Part shown: positions 26,171-35,000 of the stretch, one piece after another
How the letters are laid out: each line of letters begins with the position of its first letter
Position numbering within the stretch: position 1 is the stretch's first letter
Source: Polyangium mundeleinium
GTDB taxonomy: Bacteria > Myxococcota_A > Polyangia > Polyangiales > Polyangiaceae
Length of the DNA stretch: 64,000 bases
Assembly (NCBI RefSeq): GCF_028369105.1
Contig: NZ_JAQNDO010000001.1
Location: 11,750,501 to 11,814,500 of the forward strand
Direction: 5' to 3'
The notes under the pieces: generated by a model
What the model was told of the DNA's origin: nothing
The model's database searches: none
The model's input: only the letters and a program-made list of their open reading frames with translations
Program-made: the position numbers and the translations under genes

Positions 26171-28009
26171 GTGAAAGCGACTTACGCATTGAGCAAGCCG
26201 ACGATCGTCGTCGGTGAGTCCACCAAGGTATCGCTCGTCGTCCGCTTCGGGGCAGAGGGGAAGAAGGAAGACGCGCCGAGGCGGAAGCTGAACCTCAGCC
26301 TCGTCCTCGATCGCTCCGGCTCGATGGGCGGCACGCCGCTGCGCCAAGCCATCAAGGCCGCGCAGGCGCTCGTCGGCGAGATGAAGGAGGACGATCGGGT
26401 GAGCGTCGTCATCTTCGACGACAGCCCCGACACGATCGTCGATCCGGTGCTCGCCAAGGACAAGAAGGGCATCCAGGACAAGATCGGCAAGGCGCGCGCC
26501 GGCGGCTGCACGAACCTCTCGGGCGGCTGGCTCGAAGGCGTCAAGCACGTGAAGAAGCACGCGAAAAAGGACGAGGTGAACCGCGTCCTGCTCCTCACGG
26601 ACGGCCAGGCGAACATGGGGATCACCGATCCCGACGTGCTGAAGAAGACGTCCGGCGAGAAGGCGGGCGAGGGCGTCGTGACGACGACGCTCGGCTTCGG
26701 CTCGGGCTTCAACGAGGACCTGCTCATCGGCATGGCCCGCGAGGCCGAGGGCAACTTCTATTTCATCGAGTCGCCCGAGGACGTCGAGCAGGTCTTCAAG
26801 ATCGAGCTCGAAGGTTTGTCCTCCGTGATCGGACAGAACCTCGTGGTGAGCGTGCGACCCGACGAGATCGTCGAGCACGGCTGGGTGCTGAACAAGTACC
26901 GCATCCAGGAGAAGGGCAACGAGCTCGAGGTGACGCTCGGCGACGTGTACGCCGTGGAAGACAAGGTCCTCGCGCTCGAGCTCGAGGTGAAGCCGACGAA
27001 GGCCGGGCCGGTGAAGGTCGCGTCGGTTCAGTTCCAGTACCAGACGGTGGTGGACGGCTCGATCAAGGACGGGTCGGGCGAGTTCGTGGTGACGGTGAAC
27101 GCGGGCACGGCCGAAGAAGCGGCCGCGGCGGCGCAGGACATCAACGTCATCGGCGAGGCGCGGCGCCTGGAGACGGCGAAGCTCAAGGACGAGGCGGTCG
27201 ACCTCGCGGACAAGGGCGACCTCAAGAACGCGGCGCAGAAGCTGCGGAAGATGGCCGAGGATCTCCGCAACAGCCCGCTCGCGAACCAGTTCGCGTTCGC
27301 CGAGGAGATCGAGCAGCTCGAACACTTCGCCGACCGGCTGGAGAAGCGGTCGTACGACGGCGTGCTCCGCAAGGAGCTGCGCGATCAGTCCTACCAGGCC
27401 GGGGCGCGGAGCCGCGGCGACCTCGCGCAGCGCGGCACGACCGGCGGCAGCGCAGCGGGTTTGGCCACGGTCACGAGCGCGGACGGCGGCGTCGTGGTGC
27501 GCTGCGAGAAGGAGGGCGGCAAGCTCCGGATCAAGGTGATCTCGGACGGCTTCGATTCGTCGAAGAACGTGCAGTTCCCGCGCGCGATCCGGCAGGAGGG
27601 CGTGACGTACCTCGTCGAGAACGTGGTGGGGAGCAACGACGGGAGCTTCTACCGCGCGGCTGGCTGGATCAAGCGGCTGCTCCGGCCGGGCGAGACCGTG
27701 AGCGTGAGCTCCGGCGGGTCGAGCCGGCGCTCGTCGGGGTCGTCCTCGAAGGCGGCGAAGACGCCGGCGACGGCGGCGGATCTGCCGACGTGCACGGAGA
27801 TCGGCGACGGCGTGCTCGTGCAATGCGTGCCCGAGGGCAAGAAGCTCCGGGCGCGCGTGGTGTCGGACGGGTTCAACCCGAACTACAACATCCGCTTCCC
27901 GCGCAGCATCCGCGAGCTCGGCGTGCTCTACGTCTGCGACGAGGTCGTCGAGGCCTCGGGCGGCGGCTCGTACGTCGCGGGCGGCGAGATCAAGCGGCTG
28001 ATTCAGTAA
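26171..28009 (+). CDS. VWA-domain protein with duplicated C-terminal domain
   Basis: A 612-residue cytoplasmic-looking protein from GTG 26171. Residues ~1-300 resemble an N-terminal beta region plus a von Willebrand A domain with a complete MIDAS (DRSGSMGG, later TNLSGG and LLTDGQAN). A helical coiled-coil-like region (~320-410) follows. Two related ~65-residue domains end the protein: KLRIKVISDGFDSSKNVQFP and KLRARVVSDGFNPNYNIRFP, each ending ..IKRL. They are joined by a Ser/Gly-rich linker. MIDAS-type metal-dependent protein binding is likely. The duplicated domain was not recognised as a named family. Confidence 0.88.
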   Translation: MKATYALSKPTIVVGESTKVSLVVRFGAEGKKEDAPRRKLNLSLVLDRSGSMGGTPLRQAIKAAQALVGEMKEDDRVSVVIFDDSPDTIVDPVLAKDKKGIQDKIGKARAGGCTNLSGGWLEGVKHVKKHAKKDEVNRVLLLTDGQANMGITDPDVLKKTSGEKAGEGVVTTTLGFGSGFNEDLLIGMAREAEGNFYFIESPEDVEQVFKIELEGLSSVIGQNLVVSVRPDEIVEHGWVLNKYRIQEKGNELEVTLGDVYAVEDKVLALELEVKPTKAGPVKVASVQFQYQTVVDGSIKDGSGEFVVTVNAGTAEEAAAAAQDINVIGEARRLETAKLKDEAVDLADKGDLKNAAQKLRKMAEDLRNSPLANQFAFAEEIEQLEHFADRLEKRSYDGVLRKELRDQSYQAGARSRGDLAQRGTTGGSAAGLATVTSADGGVVVRCEKEGGKLRIKVISDGFDSSKNVQFPRAIRQEGVTYLVENVVGSNDGSFYRAAGWIKRLLRPGETVSVSSGGSSRRSSGSSSKAAKTPATAADLPTCTEIGDGVLVQCVPEGKKLRARVVSDGFNPNYNIRFPRSIRELGVLYVCDEVVEASGGGSYVAGGEIKRLIQ

Positions 28010-28121
28010 AACCACGCCGGGCGCGGCGTCCGCTCGGATGCCGCGCCCCGACGCCCCGCACGACCTGGTCGTGCACGTTCTGCCAGCGCAATCCCCGACG
28101 AGCCTGAAAACCCTCGACCGG

Positions 28122-28414
28122 CGGCCTCGCCACGCGGCGACCCCCGCGCGTCACGTTCACGCGTGCCCCTCGCCACGTGGCGACCCCCTCGCGTCACGTT
28201 CGCGCGTCCCCCTCGCCACGCACCGACCCCCTCGCGTCACGTTCGCGCGTCCCCCTCGCCACGTGGCGACCCCCTCGCGTCACATTCGCGCGTGCCCCTC
28301 GCCACGTGGCGACCCCCTCGCGTCACATTCGCGCGTGCCCCTCGCCACGCGGCGACCCCCTCGCGTCACGTTCGCGCGTCTCCCTCGCCACGCGGCGACC
28401 CCCTCGCGTCACGA
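28122..28414. repeat. 43-bp tandem repeat array (six full units)
   Basis: Full units begin at 28149, 28192, 28235, 28278, 28321 and 28364, with partial copies on each side. Each unit begins CGTCAC(G/A)TTCGCGCGT and includes TCGCCACGTGGCGA or a close variant; the first form is a perfect 14-bp palindrome. There are no spacers. The unit length is not a multiple of three, so open frames through the array shift register and are not convincing genes. The array fills most of the 483-nt gap at 28010-28492. Confidence 0.92.
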
Positions 28415-28492
28415 AAAACGGGCCGGGGCGCTCGGGCGCCGGTCGGGAGGTGAGAACACGCGCGCCCCCGTGCTATAGGCTCCGCCGAACGC

Positions 28493-29647
28493 ATGCCGCG
28501 CACGACCAAGACAACCGCCGCCCCAAAAACCCCTGCCAAGAAAGCCGCCAGGAAGGCGCCCACGAAGCGCACGCCGACGAGGCCCATCCTCACGACGGAG
28601 GCGCCCGAGGGAGGGATGCCCGCGTGGGCCGAGATCAACAATCGTGGCAATCGCAAGCAGGAGGAGGGCGACCTCGACGGCGCCATCGCCGATTTCACGA
28701 AGGCCATGAAGCTCGCGCCCAAGGAGCACGCGCCGAGGTACAACCGCGGCAATGCCCGGTCGCTCGCCGGCGACGTCGACGGCGCGCTCGCCGATTACAC
28801 GGACGCGATCAAGATCGCCCCGGACTTCGCGCCCGCCTGGCAGCGACGCGGCCTGTCGAAGCAGCGGCACGGGGATCTCGACGGCGCCATCGCCGATCTC
28901 GACGAGGCCATTCGCCTCGCGCCGGACGAGCCGAGCGCGTATGGCGAGCGGGCCGCGCTGCGGGCCCTGCACGCCGATTTCGCGGGCGCCGTGGAGGACT
29001 GCGAGCGGGCCCTCGGGATGGCCGCGGCCGACTGGCACCATCGACCGAACACCCAGAACCTGCTCGACATGATTCGCAAGGCCGGGGAAAAGCAGAGGAC
29101 CGAAACCATGGTAGGCAAAAAGGGCGGAACGAAGGCGCGCAAGGGCGCGAAGGTCGAGGAAGCGCCTCGGACGGCACGAATGGTGGTCGAGGAGGTGCTC
29201 GGGGCCTCGGGCTTTACGTTCGCCCTGTCCGAGGACGAGGCGGGCTACATCGACTACCTGGCCGCGGTGAATCAGGGGATCGTGGAGTCGTTCGCGGTCC
29301 GTCTGTCCGAGGAGCTCGAGCGGGTCGTCGTGTACGTAATCTTCGAGCCGAAGGCGAAGAAGGAGCTCCGCACGGAGCTCGCCGAGTTCGTCACGCGCGC
29401 GAATTTCGGTATGGGCGATGGCAATTTCGAGATGGACTTCGACGACGGCTCCGTCCGGTTCAAGATCGCCCTCGATTACACCGAGGAGCCGCTCTCGCCG
29501 CTGCTCGTCCGAAACATGATCTTCGACGCGATGGATACGACCGAGGTCTACGCAGACGCCATCGCGCGCGTGATCGCCGGCAAGGCGAAAGCAAAGACCG
29601 CCGTTCGCGCGGCCGAGAAGGCGGCGATGGAGTCCGGAACGCTTTGA
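28493..29647 (+). CDS. TPR protein with Lys/Ala-rich tail and C-terminal YbjN-like domain
   Basis: A 384-residue protein. The first ~35 residues are Lys/Ala/Pro/Thr-rich (KTPAKKAARKAPTKRTPTRP), like histone-H1-type tails. Residues ~45-190 hold about four TPR units (NRGNRKQEEGDLDGAIADFT is typical). The C-terminal ~160 residues resemble the YbjN/type-III-chaperone-like fold (VVEEVLGASGFTFAL; FEMDFDDGSVRFKIALDY). The start ATG lies just after CGCCGAACGC with a TATAGG box 20 nt upstream. The basic tail could contact nucleic acid; that is inference. The stop codon TGA opens the 52-bp repeat array. Confidence 0.8.
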   Translation: MPRTTKTTAAPKTPAKKAARKAPTKRTPTRPILTTEAPEGGMPAWAEINNRGNRKQEEGDLDGAIADFTKAMKLAPKEHAPRYNRGNARSLAGDVDGALADYTDAIKIAPDFAPAWQRRGLSKQRHGDLDGAIADLDEAIRLAPDEPSAYGERAALRALHADFAGAVEDCERALGMAAADWHHRPNTQNLLDMIRKAGEKQRTETMVGKKGGTKARKGAKVEEAPRTARMVVEEVLGASGFTFALSEDEAGYIDYLAAVNQGIVESFAVRLSEELERVVVYVIFEPKAKKELRTELAEFVTRANFGMGDGNFEMDFDDGSVRFKIALDYTEEPLSPLLVRNMIFDAMDTTEVYADAIARVIAGKAKAKTAVRAAEKAAMESGTL

Positions 29648-29849
29648 TTCAACGCTTGGGGGCTACGCTCGGCAAGCCGGCTGCGCCCCCAACCCGCGAT
29701 TCAACGCTTGGGGGCTACGCTCGGCAAGCCGGCTGCGCCCCCAACCCGCGATTCAACGCTTGGGGGCTACGCTCGGCAAGCCGGCTGCGCCCCCAACCCG
29801 CGATTCAACGCTTGGGGGCTACGCTCGGCAAGCCGGCTGCGCCCCCAAC
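29646..29849. repeat. 52-bp tandem repeat, four copies, each with a hairpin
   Basis: Copies begin at 29646, 29698, 29750 and 29802. Within each, TTGGGGGC pairs with GCCCCCAA across a 21-nt loop that itself holds GCCGGC. The first copy begins inside the stop codon of the TPR-YbjN gene. The four hairpins lie between that gene and the next one, where they could stop transcription or stabilise RNA. Confidence 0.92.
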
Positions 29850-29927
29850 CCCCCACGTCCCGCTCCGGGACAAGCCCCTTGTACCGCGGCCGCAACATGC
29901 GAAAGTAGGCCGCTGGAGGGTTTTCGT

Positions 29928-32900
29928 TTGCCTACCGTTCGGGATGGCTACCTCGCGGTGTTCGCGTCCGCCCGCAGCGACGCGGGACGCGCAATGGCCC
30001 TGGCCAACCTCGCGGCCCTGCTCGCCCACCGCGGCGACAAGGTCCTCGTCATCGACCTCGCCGTCGACTCGCCCACGCTCACACGGTACTTCCCGGACGA
30101 CACGAAGCGCCGCGCCGCCACGTCGACCGCCCCGAGGCCGAGGCCCGCGCCCGGCATGGTCGATCTGCTCGCCGCCGTGCGCGAAGAAGCCCGGCGTTTC
30201 CCCGCGACACGCGGACCGGCCGGCGGCGGCGCGGCGCGCGAGCTCGTCGAGCGGATCATCGAGGCGAACGACGCCGCGATCCGGCGCGTGCCCCTGCGCT
30301 ACCCAGGCCTGCCCGAGGACCGGACGGTGGAGCTGCACTTCCTGCCCGTCGGCGGCGAGGACACGCCACGCGAGCGCAACCGCCCGCTCGACGGGCTCGA
30401 AGCGTTCCCAGGCGTGCTCGAAGAGGTCGCCGCAGCGCTGCGCAGTCGCTACGACGCGGTGCTCCTCGACGCGCCGACGGGCGAGACCGAGACGACGGCC
30501 CTCCTGGCCTCGCACCTCGCCGACAAGCTCGTGGTGGTGCTCGACGACGCGTCCCTCGAAGAGGCCATCGAGCTCGGCGCCTGGGCGCACGGGCGGCGCG
30601 CGATCGCCTCGACGGATCGACCCCTCCACCTGTTCCCGCTGCTCGTGCACGTGGCCGACGGCTCCGCGGGCCGCGCGTTCGTGGAGGAGGCGCGTCCGCG
30701 GCTCGAAGCGCTCTTGCGATCCACGCTCGCGCTGCCCGCGTGTGACCTTTCGCTCTACCTGGAGCTCGCGCAGATCCCGCAGCGCAGCACCACGAAGCCC
30801 GCCCCGCGCCTCGCTGCCGAGGTGGAGCCGACGTCGGATCCGCAGGGGCTCTCGCACGCCTATTTCCGCTTCGTACAGTGTCTCTCGAAGACGAGCCCGA
30901 TCAAGGTGGGCGCGCGCGCGCGGCCCATGTCGGCGGAGCTGCTCTCGGCGATCGAGGCGCGGCGCGCGGCGCCCCACGCGACGCCCGCGGAGGGTCTCCG
31001 CGCCGTGCCCGCGGAGCGGCCGAGCTCGCCGGGGCTCTCGTCTCCGTCCACGATCGCGCCCGCCGCCGGGCCGGGGGGCCGCCCGACGGAGCGGCCGGGG
31101 CGCCCCGATCCGCTCTCGACGCGCAAGCTCTCGGCCCAGCACGCCGAGCGCCTGGCCGAGGCGATGGCGCTCCGGGCGCAGGGCCGGAACGCCGAGGCCG
31201 CCAAGATCTGCGCGGCGATCGTGCGCGAGGCGGTGCGCGACGAGCGCGGGAGCAAGGAGACGGCAAAGGCGTTCCTCGCGCTCGGGGATCTCTCGGCGCA
31301 GACGGAGACGGGCGAGTACGACGAGGTCGTCCGGAGGTTCCACGAGCGCAGGCACGAGGACCCGGAGCTCTTCGAGTCCGTGCTGCTCGCGCTCTACCGC
31401 AGAGGCAAGCGCCACGCAGCCCGCGAGCGCTTCGCCCTCGCGACCGACAGCCTCTCGGCCGCGCTGGAGCTCGCCGGGGAGTGGAAGTTCCAGGGACAAA
31501 CATCCTCGGTGGATCTGCGCGCCCTCGCGGCGGACGCGGCGCTCGTGCTCGGCGTGATCTCGATCGAGCGAGGCGACGACGCGCGCGCGCTCACGGCCCT
31601 CGGCCACGCGGCGCTGTCGACGCCGGGCGGGAGCAGCGCGGCGCAGCGGGAGACGGAGGCGGCGGCCGCGTGCCTCTCCGCGTTCGTGCTCGCGCGCTCG
31701 GGCAGGCCCGACGATGCGGCCGACCGGGCGAGCGCGCTGCGCGAGCGGCTCGGCCCCTCGCCGTCCCTCATCGAAGGCGCGATCGCGGCGATCGCGGCGT
31801 GCAACGAGGGCGCCGCGCTCGGGCTCGCGGGGCATTACGACGACGCGCTCGCCGTGCTCGGCGCGCTCTCCGAGCGGCTCGCGGGCACGTGGCAGAGCCC
31901 GTTTCACGAGGTGGCGGCCGCGGCGGCCTACAACGAGGCGGCGGTGCTCGCGCGCGCGGGCCGGGTCGAGGCGGCGCTCGAACGGCTCGAGCAGATGCGC
32001 GCCTCGCTCGGCGGGCTCGGCGCGGTCGTGCACCGGGTGCGCTTCTCGGCCGTGCTGCTCGAAGGGCACCTGCTCTCCACGCTCGGCCGAAAGGACGCGG
32101 CGATCGAGCGGCTCGAAGCGCTGCAGGACGGGCTGCGCTGGGTGGACGTTTGTCTGGAGCACCCGGGCGAGGTGTACATGCGTGAACGCCGCGCCGACGT
32201 GGCCTGGTACCTCACGCGGATGCGCGAGCACGCCCGCGGCGTGGACGAGCTGCCCGGGCTCCTCCAGGCCAGCGAGGAGGAGGGCGACGCGCGGCACGGG
32301 CGGGTGCACCTGCGCGCGGCCTTCGAGCTCGTGCGGCACGGGCGCAGGCTCGACGATCTCGGCGCACACCGCGCGGCCGGCGCCTGCTACGAGGAGGCGA
32401 TGTCGCGGCTCGAACGCGCCGGCTCGCGGCCGCCGGGCGACGCGTCGATGCTCGCGTGCGCGGGCCTCGTGGCCCTGTCGCGAGGCGCGGCGCAGCGCGG
32501 CATCCCGCTCTTGCGCAAGGCCGCCGAGCAAGGCGGGACGGCCGCGCTGCAAGGGTCGCTCGAGCGCATGCGCGGCGAGGGGCTCGACGTGGAGGCGCTG
32601 GTGGCGGCGGTGCGGGAAGCCTTCGACTGGGTCCCGCGCGACCGTACGGACGCGCTGCGCGCCGCCGATCCGCTCGGCGCGACGTTGATCCGCGCGCTCG
32701 TCTACCCGGGCCGCCCGCCCGAGCCGCTCCTGCCGCCCCTGCCCTTCCCGCCCGTGGGCGCGCGCTTCGCGGCCTCGGCCACGCCCGTGCTCGCGCAGGG
32801 CGCGCCGGGCCTGCCGCAGACGGCCGCGCTCACGCACGTGGGGCGGCTGCTCCTGCTCGAGCCACCCGATGGCACGGAGAACGACCTCGCCACGTTCGGC

Positions 32901-33566
32901 CCGCACGCGACCGAGCCCGTGACGTCGACGCGGATCTCGCCGGTCTCGCTCGCGTCCCCGCTCACCTGGCCCGAGCGGCTCGGCCCGCACGCGGGCTCGG
33001 CCGAGGAGGTGGCGACCGCGCTCGACGCGCTCTACCCGCGCTCTTCGCCCGCGTCGGCGCTCATCGGCTGGCGGACGACGGGGCCGGATGGCGAGGTCGT
33101 CACGTCTGCGCTGGTGGCTGTCGAGGTGGAGGCGCGGGACGGCGCGACGTTCCGCCTCGCGGTGCTGAACGACGTGCACGGCCACGATCGGCTCGTCTAC
33201 GACGGCGTGACCTCGATCCAGGTCCGTGACGGCCAGGGCCCGTCGGCGCCGCGCCGCGTCCCCACGCCCCTGCTCGCGCTCTGGCGCGCGCTCGCGGTGG
33301 GCCCGCAGGGGGCGTTTTCACTCTCCGTCGCGCCGGTTTCCTCGTCGCCCACGACGATCGTGCTCACGGGCACGCCCCGCGAGCCCGGCACGGGGATCCT
33401 GCACGTCGAGCTGCACATCGATCGTGTGCTCGTGGCGCGTGGGGATCCTGCGGCGCTCCGGCGTGTCGTCGCCGAGGACGTCGACGGCGTGGTGTATCGG
33501 TTCGAGGTCGAAGCAACGGTCGGCAAGATCGAGCCTTCGCTCTTCGGGAGCATCCCGGGGCTTTGA
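29928..33566 (+). CDS. Large TPR-rich protein with degenerate KGGVGR-type ATPase domain
   Basis: A 1212-residue protein. The N-terminal ~320 residues align by eye with ParA/MinD-like KGGVGR NTPases (VLVIDLAVDSPTLTRYF; YDAVLLDAPTG), but the P-loop reads FASARSDAGRAMALANLAA, lacking the Lys and Thr needed for ATP. A low-complexity Pro/Ser/Arg region (~330-410) follows, then ~550 residues of Ala/Leu-rich TPR-like helices, then a beta-rich C-terminus. TTG 29928 is chosen because GGAGGG lies 7 nt upstream; upstream frame would read through repeats. KGGVGR NTPases often occur in conflict or signalling proteins. Here the domain is likely a structural pseudo-enzyme. Confidence 0.8.
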   Translation: MPTVRDGYLAVFASARSDAGRAMALANLAALLAHRGDKVLVIDLAVDSPTLTRYFPDDTKRRAATSTAPRPRPAPGMVDLLAAVREEARRFPATRGPAGGGAARELVERIIEANDAAIRRVPLRYPGLPEDRTVELHFLPVGGEDTPRERNRPLDGLEAFPGVLEEVAAALRSRYDAVLLDAPTGETETTALLASHLADKLVVVLDDASLEEAIELGAWAHGRRAIASTDRPLHLFPLLVHVADGSAGRAFVEEARPRLEALLRSTLALPACDLSLYLELAQIPQRSTTKPAPRLAAEVEPTSDPQGLSHAYFRFVQCLSKTSPIKVGARARPMSAELLSAIEARRAAPHATPAEGLRAVPAERPSSPGLSSPSTIAPAAGPGGRPTERPGRPDPLSTRKLSAQHAERLAEAMALRAQGRNAEAAKICAAIVREAVRDERGSKETAKAFLALGDLSAQTETGEYDEVVRRFHERRHEDPELFESVLLALYRRGKRHAARERFALATDSLSAALELAGEWKFQGQTSSVDLRALAADAALVLGVISIERGDDARALTALGHAALSTPGGSSAAQRETEAAAACLSAFVLARSGRPDDAADRASALRERLGPSPSLIEGAIAAIAACNEGAALGLAGHYDDALAVLGALSERLAGTWQSPFHEVAAAAAYNEAAVLARAGRVEAALERLEQMRASLGGLGAVVHRVRFSAVLLEGHLLSTLGRKDAAIERLEALQDGLRWVDVCLEHPGEVYMRERRADVAWYLTRMREHARGVDELPGLLQASEEEGDARHGRVHLRAAFELVRHGRRLDDLGAHRAAGACYEEAMSRLERAGSRPPGDASMLACAGLVALSRGAAQRGIPLLRKAAEQGGTAALQGSLERMRGEGLDVEALVAAVREAFDWVPRDRTDALRAADPLGATLIRALVYPGRPPEPLLPPLPFPPVGARFAASATPVLAQGAPGLPQTAALTHVGRLLLLEPPDGTENDLATFGPHATEPVTSTRISPVSLASPLTWPERLGPHAGSAEEVATALDALYPRSSPASALIGWRTTGPDGEVVTSALVAVEVEARDGATFRLAVLNDVHGHDRLVYDGVTSIQVRDGQGPSAPRRVPTPLLALWRALAVGPQGAFSLSVAPVSSSPTTIVLTGTPREPGTGILHVELHIDRVLVARGDPAALRRVVAEDVDGVVYRFEVEATVGKIEPSLFGSIPGL

Positions 33567-33615
33567 TCTTCGGAGGCGATACGCCGCGCTGACGTCCCTT
33601 GTGCAACCGGAGTTC

Positions 33616-33954
33616 TCACGGAAGACCCAGTTGCGTCTTCAGTGTCAGAACGGCCGCATTTCTAGCCTTCGCAAGAGAGGGGTACGATAGAAGATCGACC
33701 CCGAGGCTGTCATCCACAACCCAACAACGGTAGTCAGCGCCCTCCCATTTCCTGCCGCGACCACCGCTTTTGCTGCCGAAAACTCGAAATCTGAAGCTTT
33801 CGAGCCGGTACAGACGGCAGCGGTAGCGACGAGCGTTCCCGGCTCCGTGCGCCAACACCTCCAACCTGAACAGCAACTCTTCCCCGTCGGCAGCAGGCAC
33901 CGCCAAATCAAGAGCTTCAACGACCTTTGAGGATTGCATCACGTGCTCCGTCAT
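33616..33954 (-). CDS. Small protein coupled to toxin-like lipoprotein; candidate immunity protein
   Basis: A 112-residue protein whose ATG overlaps the stop of the upstream lipoprotein gene as ATGA. It has no signal peptide or TM segment and no domain that was recognised. Its base composition is visibly lower in G+C than flanking genes, as is the 3' end of the lipoprotein gene. Position, size and composition fit a cognate immunity protein of a polymorphic toxin. This is inferred from context only. Confidence 0.6.
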   Translation of the reverse strand: MTEHVMQSSKVVEALDLAVPAADGEELLFRLEVLAHGAGNARRYRCRLYRLESFRFRVFGSKSGGRGRKWEGADYRCWVVDDSLGVDLLSYPSLAKARNAAVLTLKTQLGLP

Positions 33955-34679
33955 CTTTTGGAACAACGGCACTGACAGTGCCGCGGGTAACAGCCGGCTG
34001 GGGTCGACTGCGTAGCACTGCGCTTTGCTTCAACACAGGCGGCGGGCTCATTAGGTCCGCCTGCAGTTCCTGTCGCTCGGTCAGGACAAGAGACACTCGG
34101 GTTGATCTGCTGCACGTTGCAGGATGCGGTGCATGACCACTTCCCCTTGACTGTCTCCGCAATATCCTTACTGAGCTCCAGCGAAGCGGCGATCACGATC
34201 GTCACCCCGCCCGCTTCGATGATGAGGTCGGCGAGGCTGATCGCCGCGACCACGAGCACCCCGGGGTTCCCTACGAGTGCACGCTCGGCCGCCGTCTGCC
34301 CGTTCGCAGGAGCAGGCGACTCGGACAGGCGCAGCATGCGCAGCCTGAGGAGCTCCTCCGGGACGGTCATGCCTCGCAGCGCGATTCGCATGCATACCGC
34401 GAGCTCCGTATGGGGCGCGCCCTTCGACTCCACATTCACGACGCGGCCGTCTTCGTCGACCTTCACCGCGACGTCGAACGTGTAGGTTCCGCCCCTGAGC
34501 TCGCCGCCGAGCTCATCGACGCACTCCCGCAGCCGCTCCGCGGTGGCGTCCGGCACGCGCGGGCCCTCGCTCATCGCCGGGTATACGATTCTGCTCCCGC
34601 AGCCGAGCGGTATGAGCACGGTCGTCGCGCAACCGAGGAGCCCGAGGGACAGGAGGGTCCGTACACACGGAAAACGCAT
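33951..34679 (-). CDS. Polymorphic toxin-like lipoprotein (SitA-like), copy 1
   Basis: A 242-residue predicted lipoprotein (signal ends VLIPLGC). Residues ~35-115 resemble an AgmX/TonB-C-like domain (TFDVAVKVDEDGRVVNVESK), and residues ~140-180 are hydrophobic (VLVVAAISLADLIIEAGG). Up to ~residue 185 it closely matches the lipoprotein at 58683-59399; beyond that the two are unrelated. The tip here is Cys-rich (CTASCNVQQINPS; GCYPRHCQCRCSKR) and lower in G+C. Shared lipoprotein N-terminus, swapped tip and adjacent small gene resemble Myxococcus SitA toxins passed by outer-membrane exchange. Toxicity is not shown. Confidence 0.7.
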   Translation of the reverse strand: MRFPCVRTLLSLGLLGCATTVLIPLGCGSRIVYPAMSEGPRVPDATAERLRECVDELGGELRGGTYTFDVAVKVDEDGRVVNVESKGAPHTELAVCMRIALRGMTVPEELLRLRMLRLSESPAPANGQTAAERALVGNPGVLVVAAISLADLIIEAGGVTIVIAASLELSKDIAETVKGKWSCTASCNVQQINPSVSCPDRATGTAGGPNEPAACVEAKRSATQSTPAGCYPRHCQCRCSKR

Positions 34680-34771
34680 TCCAAGAATGCGACCAGGAGA
34701 CGCCGGATCCGTCAACACACGTGTGCACGCCCCCACGATTCGTCCCCTCCGAAGGGTCCGCCCGCGAATCA

Positions 34772-34825
34772 GCCGAGGCAACGCTCGATCACGGCGAGGA
34801 TCGCGCCCTCGTCCCGGATCTCGGC
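34772..34825 (-). pseudogene. Short remnant of a SIR2-SLOG gene 3' end
   Basis: The minus strand encodes RAEIRDEGAILAVIERCLG and then a stop. The intact SIR2-SLOG gene at 36494-37888 ends with KDEGAILAAIERCLGRLAT. The DNA match is nearly exact over ~45 bases, including 19 identical bases in a row (34772-34790 against 36512-36530). No upstream homologous sequence is visible. The rest of the 321-nt gap at 34680-35000 shows no gene. Confidence 0.55.
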
Positions 34826-35000
34826 CCGCGCACCTCGACCCTGACAGCGCAGGAACACGCGCCGCGCAGGTCGCGCCGTTCCTGCTCAACATGCGCAGCC
34901 ACAGCGGAACGCGACCCGGAAAACGTCACGTCCACGCCATGGCACGTGGGGTGCAAGGGATTCGTACGTTCACGGAACGATTTCCCGCTCTGGCTGCGCC

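Noticed and set aside
28149-28414. Possible CRISPR array
   Set aside because: Units are contiguous with no unique spacers and there are no cas genes.
28177-31557. 1126-codon plus-strand open frame crossing both repeat arrays
   Set aside because: It runs out of frame through the TPR-YbjN gene and both repeats; its composition is low-complexity Arg/Ser/Pro.
29805-33185. 1126-codon open frame on the minus strand
   Set aside because: It mirrors the TPR/KGGVGR gene, has no recognisable motif and no ribosome site.
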